Shown here: positions 1 to 5,208 of the stretch, in pieces
Position numbering within the stretch: the stretch's first letter is position 1
How the letters are laid out: each line of letters begins with the position of its first letter
NCBI GenBank assembly: GCA_902629495.1
Contig: CACORA010000063.1
Coordinates: forward strand, 1-5,208
Source of the DNA: Planctomycetaceae bacterium
GTDB taxonomy: Bacteria > Planctomycetota > Planctomycetia > Pirellulales > UBA1268
Length of the DNA: 5,208 bases
Reading direction: 5' to 3'
Made by a program: the position numbers and the translations under genes
Notes under the pieces: model-generated
The model's database searches: none
What the model was told of the DNA's origin: nothing
What the model saw: the letters and a program-made list of their open reading frames with translations, nothing else

Positions 1-1395
1 ACCTTTCGCCTCCTGGAGACGTGACACGCGACCATCAAAAACCTTACCCTTATCGGGCCCTATAAAATTCCATCCTTTCGTCTCAATATTCTTTGTCTCA
101 CCACGTTCACTGAGAATGACATAATCAACCGGCCCCTCTTTGGACATCACAGCACGTTGATCGTTCACCCACTGGTCTGCTCCCGCGACCAATGCTGGCG
201 TCGTTACCTGCAACTGCGCTTTTTGCGTTGCTAACGTCTTCCTCAATTCCTTCAACTGGTCCTGGTCTTCCTGGCTTGGAACCAGGAGCGTGGGGCCACG
301 CTGTCCGTTCTTGTAACCCTGCTCATAAAAGGGTGTCACATCTTCCTGGAAACTCCCATCGTTGTTCCAAGCACCCTTCTCGAGAATGTCCGCAAAGAAG
401 GCCGCGAACTGATAAAAATCCTTCGTCGTATACGGGTCAAATTTATGATCGTGGCACTCAGCGCATGCAAGGGTTGCACCCATCCATGTCGTCGACGTGG
501 TTCGAACACGTTCCGCCTGATACTTTGCAAGATACTCAGCATCTTGAATTCCACCTTCTGAACTCGTCTGTCCAAGCCTGTTATAGACTGCCGCTACTTT
601 TTGCTGCAGTGACGCGTCTGGTAGCAGATCTCCTGCAATCTGTTCAATCGTAAATTGATCAAACGGCATGTTGGCATTGAAGGCATTGATGACCCAGTCG
701 CGGTACGCTGAGACTTCGATCAACTGATCCCCGTGATACCCAACGCTGTCGGCGTAACGAACGGCATCAAGCCATTCAATTGCCATGCGTTCTCCAAAAT
801 GAGGAGAGGCAAGAAGTCCGTCTACATAACGCTCCAGATCTGTTGTATCGAAACGGACCGCTTCTTCCCGGTTTGGTGGAATCCCCGTGATATCGAAATG
901 CAATCGGCGCAGTAACGTGATCGAATCGGCCGGCTTCGATCGGCTCAGCCCTTCAGTGGAAAGTCGCTGGGAAACAAGATCATCAATCGAAGACTCTGCT
1001 GATACAGACTGCACCGGCAAATAGGCCCAGTGGTCTTCATAGACAGCGCCCTCCTTAATCCAACGCTCAATCAACTTCCTCTCAGCACCATTGAGGTGCT
1101 TGTTTGATTCGGGTGGCGGCATCAACTCGTCATTATTGTCAGAGTTTATGCGTCGATAAAGCGCACTGGCCTCGATGTTCCCGGGCACAATTGAATGCTC
1201 AGCCAGAGCACCCTCCCTGGTATCGAGTCGAACACCAGACTCTCGAGCCTTTTCATCTGGCCCATGACATTGAAAACATTTATCGGAAAGAATCGGCCGA
1301 ATATCGCGATTGAAAGACAATGCCTCCTCCGCTTTCACAGCGGGAAGCATCATCGCAAAAAGCACGATGGTGAAAGATAAGTTTCGGTACGACAC
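1..1395 (-). CDS. PSCyt1/DUF1549 (PSCyt2) planctomycete cytochrome c-like secreted protein, 3' end missing
   Basis: The open frame runs from a GTG at 1395-1393 to the left edge (465 codons, no stop). The next upstream in-frame stop is a TGA 9 bases before the GTG. The GTG is preferred because it gives a clean signal peptide: a short basic start (SYRN), a hydrophobic core (LSFTIVLFAMMLP) and a VKA cleavage site near residue 22; starting at the later ATGs (residues 15/16) would destroy it. Residues about 26-125 look like PSCyt1: NRDIRPILSDKCFQCHG has a haem-type CxxCH at 40-44, and an MPPP motif follows at 92-95. Residues about 135-340 look like DUF1549/PSCyt2, with LLRRLHFDITGIPP, ERMAIEWLDAVRYADS and the hallmark CAECHDHKFDP (second CxxCH at 311-315). 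A charged, possibly coiled segment lies at about 374-398. A DUF1553 (PSD1) domain is expected beyond the edge. Family function is not established; an extracytoplasmic redox or polysaccharide-linked role is inference. It is last in the visible operon, 29 bases after a sulfatase. Confidence 0.93.
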   Translation of the reverse strand, partial: MSYRNLSFTIVLFAMMLPAVKAEEALSFNRDIRPILSDKCFQCHGPDEKARESGVRLDTREGALAEHSIVPGNIEASALYRRINSDNNDELMPPPESNKHLNGAERKLIERWIKEGAVYEDHWAYLPVQSVSAESSIDDLVSQRLSTEGLSRSKPADSITLLRRLHFDITGIPPNREEAVRFDTTDLERYVDGLLASPHFGERMAIEWLDAVRYADSVGYHGDQLIEVSAYRDWVINAFNANMPFDQFTIEQIAGDLLPDASLQQKVAAVYNRLGQTSSEGGIQDAEYLAKYQAERVRTTSTTWMGATLACAECHDHKFDPYTTKDFYQFAAFFADILEKGAWNNDGSFQEDVTPFYEQGYKNGQRGPTLLVPSQEDQDQLKELRKTLATQKAQLQVTTPALVAGADQWVNDQRAVMSKEGPVDYVILSERGETKNIETKGWNFIGPDKGKVFDGRVSRLQEAKG

Positions 1396-1424
1396 GTTTA
1401 CACTTCAATTTTCGAATAATGGTT
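1396..1424. other. 29-base intergenic gap, no terminator seen
   Basis: This is the longest non-coding stretch in the window, between the SGSH-like sulfatase stop and the GTG of the PSCyt1/DUF1549 gene. It is AT-rich and shows no inverted repeat with a T-run, so read-through from the sulfatase is expected. The only Shine-Dalgarno-like element is a weak GAAG 7 bases before the GTG, so initiation may be inefficient or may depend on coupling to upstream translation. Confidence 0.6.
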
Positions 1425-3011
1425 CTAATTCTTCCTGGTCTTCCTGGTCTTGTCTTTGTTTTTCCTATCCTTTTGGGAGCCTTTCATCGGCCCGTACGTT
1501 TCCAACAACACCTGATCAACGACGGCACGATTCGTTCTATTGTGAAAAGCCTTCAACATTGGATCATTCGTTCGTGTCATATGAGACACCAATTGAGATT
1601 GAAGTGATGCGACCGTCGATTGATGGTCCGTGTGATCAATAAGATTGTGAAGGCAATCTGGATCCTGCCTTAAGTCATACAACTCTTCGGGAACACGATA
1701 TCGAAACAACTCAATCCGGGCGGCAATCGTGGCATCCGTCTTCGCCGCGACATTCATTGCCTCCATGGTCTTCCCCTCATTATTGTTGCGGTACCAATGC
1801 TTGCCATCACTAAACGGATTGTAGATGTAACCATAGTGTCCATTTTGAACACAGCGCATTGGAACGGCATCTCCTCCAGCTTTCGAGTCAATCTGAGTGA
1901 AAACAAACTCGCGCCCAGCTTGTGTTTCTCCTCTTAAGAGAGGAATGAATGAATGACCGTCGAGTCCGTCAGGGCTGGGCGTGCTCGTGGCCGCCAGAAA
2001 GGTAGGAAAAAGATCGACTGTTGAAACAAAGTCACGAGTGTTGGTCGTGTTGGGTCGGACAACACCAGGCCATCGAACCAACATCGGTGTCCGGGAACTA
2101 TGAAACCAGGCATTACATTTTGCAAACGGGACGGCGATGCCGTTGTCAGACATAAATATCACCAGTGTATTCTCAGCCTGACCAGATTCTTGAAGCGCCT
2201 GCATCACTTTGCCGAACGTATCGTCAAGTCGACGCGTTGAATTCAGATATTGGGCAAGTTCTGCACGCACCCCGGGAAGATCTGGCAGAAATCCCGGAAC
2301 GGTGACTTCGGAAGGATCATACGTTCGCGACGGCATCGCCGCACCCTTGATCAATTTCTCTGGATTGCAGTACGGACGATGTGGGTCGTGTGAGTTCACC
2401 ATGAAATAGAAAGGCCTTCCTTCCCGTTTGCAGTCCGCGAGAAATTCTTTGCTTCGCTGGTAGTACAATTCCGGGCTCCGTCCGTTGCCAAGCTGTGGTT
2501 GATCGAAGTGGAAATCCCATTGCATCGAGTCCTTCGGCGTCGAGTGGCCCACCTTCCCAAGAATGCCTGCACGATAACCAGCATTCTGAAGGGTTGTCAC
2601 AATGTCCGGAACATCCTCCCTGGCTTTCATAAATCCCATGGCACCAGAGCGATGGCTGTAGCGACCAGTTGCAATAATTGCTCGACAGGGCGCGCAGATT
2701 GATGCGTTCACATGGGCTCGATCAAAACGAAGCGACTCCCCCGCAAACGTGTCGAGGTTCGGCGTCAGGTCTGACGGACGTCCACCAAATGCACCCAGCG
2801 ACTCAGCATGTAGATCATCGGCTGTAAAAAGAAGGATATTCGTACGTTCCTTTGCAAAAGCATCCGAACACAATGACAACAGACAACACGCGACGAATTG
2901 GAAAATTATAGTTCTACGCCTAACCAATCCTTGGATGACCAGCCGTACGTGACTGTCAGTATTGTTGAAGTTTTCGTGTTTCGTCATTGAACTGGTCATT
3001 CCACCCGCCAT
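1425..3011 (-). CDS. Secreted SGSH-like sulfatase (formylglycine-dependent)
   Basis: This complete sulfatase has 528 residues from the ATG at 3011. That start lies 4 bases after the previous stop and 8 bases behind AAAGGA; an earlier in-frame ATG at 3050 would overlap the upstream gene by 35 bases and is less likely. A basic stretch (RRR at 31-33) and a hydrophobic core (TIIFQFVACCLLSLC) end at SDAFA, near residue 53, which suggests export. The catalytic set is present: metal ligands D65-D66, the formylglycine motif C106-A-P-C-R110, K153 and H156 in GKVGH, H208 and H211 in HDPHRPY, D289-N290 in SDNG, and K298 where human SGSH has an arginine. The segments YDPSEVTVPGFLPD, PMRCVQNGHYGYIYN and EELYDLRQDPDCLHNL match the SGSH layout, so hydrolysis of N-sulfate or O-sulfate on a sulfated glycan is likely; the substrate is unknown. 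The protein ends in a lysine/arginine-rich tail. A maturase must install formylglycine; none is encoded here. Confidence 0.95.
   Translation of the reverse strand: MAGGMTSSMTKHENFNNTDSHVRLVIQGLVRRRTIIFQFVACCLLSLCSDAFAKERTNILLFTADDLHAESLGAFGGRPSDLTPNLDTFAGESLRFDRAHVNASICAPCRAIIATGRYSHRSGAMGFMKAREDVPDIVTTLQNAGYRAGILGKVGHSTPKDSMQWDFHFDQPQLGNGRSPELYYQRSKEFLADCKREGRPFYFMVNSHDPHRPYCNPEKLIKGAAMPSRTYDPSEVTVPGFLPDLPGVRAELAQYLNSTRRLDDTFGKVMQALQESGQAENTLVIFMSDNGIAVPFAKCNAWFHSSRTPMLVRWPGVVRPNTTNTRDFVSTVDLFPTFLAATSTPSPDGLDGHSFIPLLRGETQAGREFVFTQIDSKAGGDAVPMRCVQNGHYGYIYNPFSDGKHWYRNNNEGKTMEAMNVAAKTDATIAARIELFRYRVPEELYDLRQDPDCLHNLIDHTDHQSTVASLQSQLVSHMTRTNDPMLKAFHNRTNRAVVDQVLLETYGPMKGSQKDRKNKDKTRKTRKN
1431..1448 (-). 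repeat. Two tandem copies of a 9-base repeat in a sulfatase tail
   Basis: On the plus strand CTTCCTGGT occurs twice in a row (1431-1439 and 1440-1448), followed by the related CTTGTCTTT. On the coding strand the two units read ACCAGGAAG, giving TRK-TRK in the basic C-terminal tail of the SGSH-like sulfatase. The copy number is low, and it looks like local slippage that lengthened the tail. Confidence 0.7.
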
Positions 3012-3015
3012 AACA

Positions 3016-4872
3016 TTAGTCCTTTCGATAAACATAGACGTAATAGGCACTCAGCATTGTATTGTCTTTACCACTGAACCAGGTGTGCAACGCTGTGGGG
3101 CCCTTCTTGAGGTTCATCGTGAAGGTCACACCCTTGTCCTCTTTTCTCACGTTTCTGGTTAGACCCTCAAACGAATACGCACTCTTTTCACCAATACTCA
3201 TGTGGTTGTGGCCAGTGACATAGAGGCTTGCTTGGGTAATGGGCAGTGCTTTGCCTGTTCCGTCCGGCAGGGTACCGCTGATGGTACCATCTGCCTCCTT
3301 GGGCCAACGACGAAGTTCGATGTCGTATTCACCAGCGCTGGCAACATCGATCAACCAGTAGCCACTCTTCTGCTGCCCCCTGAGAATCTGCCCTTGCTGA
3401 TCCATGAATACATCCAGCCATTCGGTGGCAGAGAGTTTGGTAGGGTTCTCATGAACGGTTCCAATGATGATGCGTTGTTCTTCGTTTGCAGTCGGCCCAA
3501 CTCGGTCCCACCATGCATGAAGGTGCTTCCGAAGCGTTGCTACGACCTCCGGATACTGATCAATGACGTTGGTTTGCTGGAGTGGATCTGTCTCGAGATT
3601 GTAAAGCTCTCGATCTTCCAACAGGCGCCAGCGTTTCCATAATACGCCCGCTTGGTCAGCTCGCATCTGTGTCTGGCTATGAGGCGACGGGTAATTGGAA
3701 AAGCCCGGCATCCTGCTGTAATTCATGATGAGCATCCGGTCGTCAGAGACTGTTTGTTCACCACGTAAAACCGGCGCAAGACTCATTCCATCAAACTTAT
3801 GTTTGATTGTGCAGTTGATGCCACACAAATCCAGCAGCGTCGGCAAGATATCCTGAACCTGAGTAAGGCCTCCAATATCTTGCGGCGCCGCAAGATTACC
3901 ATCGGGCCAACGGATGAAGCATGGGACACGATGTCCACCTTCCCAGAGTTCTGTCTTTCTGCCACGCATTCCGGCATTGAAATACTGCGGCCCCAACAGA
4001 CTGCCATTGTCTGTTTTGAAGATCAAAATTGTATTCTCAGCCAAGCCTTCACGATCAAGAAACGTGACTAAGCTACCCATGTTGGCATCAATATTCACAA
4101 TCATCCCAAGGTAATTGGCAAGCCGTTTCTTCAATTTTTCGTTCAGGTGATCAAACTGTGGATCTGCCAACCTTTTTTCTATCACTTCCCGATCCGCAGG
4201 CTTCGGGTTGAATGGTCCATGTGGCGTGTTGGTTGCAAGGTAGCAAAGGAATGGTTTTTTTGCCTTCGATGATCTCTTCATGAACGCCTTTGCTTCAGTG
4301 AAGAAAACATCTGTGCAATAGCCCGTGTAGCGTTGTTCCTTACCATTGTGAATATAAACGTCATCGAAATAGTCGTTGCCCCAGTACGCAGGCACAGATG
4401 GAATCGATGAAGAGGGATACCAGACACTCTCTTCGAAACCTCGATCCTGAGGGCGAAATGGATAGTTTGCTCCAAGATGCCATTTCCCAAAAACGCCTGT
4501 GGTGTAGCCAGCATCAGCAAAGTAGTTGGCCATTGTGGGAATTTCCGGACGGAGCAGAGCTCGACCGCTGCTCACGTTTGCCGCGCCATTCCTTGCTGCA
4601 TCAATCCCCGTGAGCAACTGCCCCCGTGTCGGTGTACACATGGGCGCAACATGATAGTCCGTCAGCCGTAGACTCTGGTTGTACAACGCATCTAGGTTGG
4701 GCGTCTGCAAAACAGGATTGCCATGCGCCGAAACCTCCGGATAGCCCTGATCGTCGGTCATCACGATGACAACATTCGGGCGTTCTGCGTTTGCAACAAC
4801 GGCTCCAGTCATCCAGAAAGCCATCACAGCACAACGTATAAAATGCCGAGACACTCGAACTCGAATCCTCAT
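3016..4872 (-). CDS. Secreted arylsulfatase-like enzyme with extra C-terminal domain
   Basis: This complete 618-residue sulfatase starts at the ATG at 4872, which overlaps the preceding stop (ATGA) and sits 10 bases behind GGAAGGTGG. An arginine-rich start (RIRVRVSRHFIR), a hydrophobic stretch and a VVANA cleavage site near residue 29 indicate export. The sulfatase fold covers about 31-460, with D40-D41 (TDDQG), the formylglycine motif C79-T-P-T-R83, K130 and H132 in GKWHLG, H217 in NTPHGP, D287-N288 in TDNG, and K305 in RGRKTELWEGGHRVP. It therefore has every residue needed to hydrolyse sulfate esters. LPTLLDLCG and ELYNLETDP are typical late landmarks. Residues about 467-618 form an additional, probably beta-rich domain (GYWLIDVASAGEYDIELRRWP, ending in an aromatic strand AYYVYVY); a carbohydrate-binding or packing role is a guess. 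It differs from both neighbouring sulfatases, which suggests a different linkage or position specificity. The true substrate cannot be read from sequence. Confidence 0.96.
   Translation of the reverse strand: MRIRVRVSRHFIRCAVMAFWMTGAVVANAERPNVVIVMTDDQGYPEVSAHGNPVLQTPNLDALYNQSLRLTDYHVAPMCTPTRGQLLTGIDAARNGAANVSSGRALLRPEIPTMANYFADAGYTTGVFGKWHLGANYPFRPQDRGFEESVWYPSSSIPSVPAYWGNDYFDDVYIHNGKEQRYTGYCTDVFFTEAKAFMKRSSKAKKPFLCYLATNTPHGPFNPKPADREVIEKRLADPQFDHLNEKLKKRLANYLGMIVNIDANMGSLVTFLDREGLAENTILIFKTDNGSLLGPQYFNAGMRGRKTELWEGGHRVPCFIRWPDGNLAAPQDIGGLTQVQDILPTLLDLCGINCTIKHKFDGMSLAPVLRGEQTVSDDRMLIMNYSRMPGFSNYPSPHSQTQMRADQAGVLWKRWRLLEDRELYNLETDPLQQTNVIDQYPEVVATLRKHLHAWWDRVGPTANEEQRIIIGTVHENPTKLSATEWLDVFMDQQGQILRGQQKSGYWLIDVASAGEYDIELRRWPKEADGTISGTLPDGTGKALPITQASLYVTGHNHMSIGEKSAYSFEGLTRNVRKEDKGVTFTMNLKKGPTALHTWFSGKDNTMLSAYYVYVYRKD
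3020..3025 (-). promoter_or_regulatory. Ribosome binding site deciding the SGSH-like sulfatase start
   Basis: The minus strand reads AAAGGA, 8 bases before the ATG at 3011 and overlapping the last codons of the upstream gene. This spacing is ideal and favours the ATG at 3011 over the in-frame ATGs at 3050 and 3035 upstream. The ATGs at 2999 and 2987 downstream would still leave the signal core intact but lack this spacing. Confidence 0.65.
4869..4872 (-). other. ATGA stop/start overlap between two sulfatase genes
   Basis: The minus-strand bases read ATGA: the ATG of the 618-residue sulfatase and the TGA of the preceding sulfatase share two bases. This 4-base overlap is a classic arrangement for translational coupling and supports a single transcript. 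Confidence 0.9.
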
Positions 4873-5208
4873 GGTTTTTTATCCACCTTCCAGTTTTTAT
4901 TCGCACGATTCCCATAGTGCGGATAGTAGTCCCAGTCAATCACACCACCGATGACTCGTGGATCCCGTGTCGCAGCTAAGTGATCAAACAATTGACACCG
5001 AATTGCTTTTTGTGTCGCCTCATACTCCAAACTCCCCGCAACATTTCTCATTTGGTGCGGATCCGTTGTGAGGACGTACAATTCCTCAAACGGCCGCTTT
5101 CCAAATGATAACGCAGACAGAGCGGCAACCTCGTGTGTGAAACGATGCTCGAACATGAACGTCTTTGTGGGTGATGCATCGTATTCACCAAATGACAACA
5201 GACGATTA
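4869..5208 (-). CDS. C-terminal end of an SGSH-like sulfatase, 5' end missing
   Basis: The frame is open from the right edge to a TGA at 4871-4869, giving 112 codons that are the tail of a longer gene. No start should be called inside the window: the TTG at 5198 is an internal leucine codon, and the frame continues upstream of it without a stop. The segment FEELYVLTTDPHQMRNVAG followed by a helical stretch and ATRDPRVIGG is the standard C-terminal landmark of sulfatases, where a strand and helix close the fold. It aligns residue for residue with EELYDLRQDPDCLHNLI and RTNDPMLKAF in the SGSH-like sulfatase at 1425-3011, so the two are probably members of one family. The catalytic residues lie outside the window and cannot be checked. 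The protein ends in an aromatic and basic tail (DWDYYPHYG then NWKVDKKP). Its stop codon overlaps the next start, so it is the first visible gene of the operon. Confidence 0.85.
   Translation of the reverse strand, partial: NRLLSFGEYDASPTKTFMFEHRFTHEVAALSALSFGKRPFEELYVLTTDPHQMRNVAGSLEYEATQKAIRCQLFDHLAATRDPRVIGGVIDWDYYPHYGNRANKNWKVDKKP
4883..4891 (-). promoter_or_regulatory. Ribosome binding site for the arylsulfatase-like gene
   Basis: The minus strand reads GGAAGGTGG here, a good purine-rich Shine-Dalgarno match, with 10 bases between it and the ATG at 4872. It lies inside the last codons of the preceding gene. It supports the ATG at 4872 over later methionines (residues 17 and 21), which would cut into the signal peptide. 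Confidence 0.6.

Noticed and set aside
192..653. Plus-strand open frame of 153 codons
   Set aside because: It lies opposite the PSCyt1/DUF1549 gene, whose minus-strand frame has clear family motifs, and its own translation is low-complexity without recognisable domains.
3012..3050. Earlier ATG starts (3050 and 3035) for the SGSH-like sulfatase
   Set aside because: They overlap the upstream gene, lack the well-spaced AAAGGA that serves the ATG at 3011, and add residues before an already long signal region.
3202..3642. Plus-strand open frame of 146 codons
   Set aside because: It is antisense to the well-supported arylsulfatase-like gene and has no recognisable domain or ribosome binding site.
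4873..4880. Run of T at the sulfatase junction as a terminator
   Set aside because: The T-run is on the plus strand, so on the transcribed strand it reads as A, there is no adjoining hairpin, and it lies inside the coding sequence of the upstream gene.
4601..4939. Minus-strand open frame of 112 codons in another frame
   Set aside because: It overlaps the start of the arylsulfatase-like gene and the end of the upstream sulfatase, both of which show family motifs in their own frames.
4869..5198. A complete small protein starting at 5198
   Set aside because: The supposed start is a TTG leucine codon and the frame continues open to the window edge; the sequence is the C-terminal end of a sulfatase.
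1..5208. Mobile element, CRISPR, tRNA or toxin-antitoxin signal
   Set aside because: No terminal inverted repeats, transposase motifs, spaced repeats or tRNA-like cloverleaf were seen; nearly the whole window is accounted for by four sulfatase-locus genes.

Overview
The window is a compact, single-direction stretch of a planctomycete-type genome (Planctomycetota, Rhodopirellula/Pirellula-like as a guess). This rests on gene content: secreted sulfatases packed next to a protein with the PSCyt1 - DUF1549 (PSCyt2) architecture, a combination that is abundant in that phylum. No rRNA or marker gene is present, so the assignment stays at phylum level.

All four genes lie on the minus strand, so transcription runs from high to low coordinates. 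(1) Bases 5208-4869 hold the last 112 codons of a sulfatase whose start lies beyond the right edge. (2) Bases 4872-3016 hold a complete 618-residue arylsulfatase-like enzyme; its ATG overlaps the previous stop in an ATGA junction. (3) Bases 3011-1425 hold a complete sulfatase of about 528 residues that resembles N-sulfoglucosamine sulfohydrolase (SGSH); it starts 4 bases after the previous stop, behind a good Shine-Dalgarno sequence. (4) Bases 1395-1 hold the first 465 codons of a PSCyt1/DUF1549 protein with a GTG start, 29 bases after the sulfatase stop; it runs off the left edge before its expected DUF1553 (PSD1) half. About 33 bases of the window are non-coding, and there is no visible promoter or terminator, so the four genes look like the inside of one operon.

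Both complete sulfatases keep the formylglycine motif C-x-P-x-R and the metal and sulfate ligands, and both have export signals. The first and third sulfatases share a matching C-terminal signature and look like members of one SGSH-like family; the middle one belongs to a different branch with an extra C-terminal domain of about 150 residues. The simplest reading is a gene set for removing several kinds of sulfate ester or N-sulfate from a sulfated polysaccharide outside the cytoplasm, together with a c-type-cytochrome-like protein of unknown biochemical role. The substrate cannot be read from the sequence. No RNA genes, mobile elements, CRISPR arrays or attachment sites were seen.
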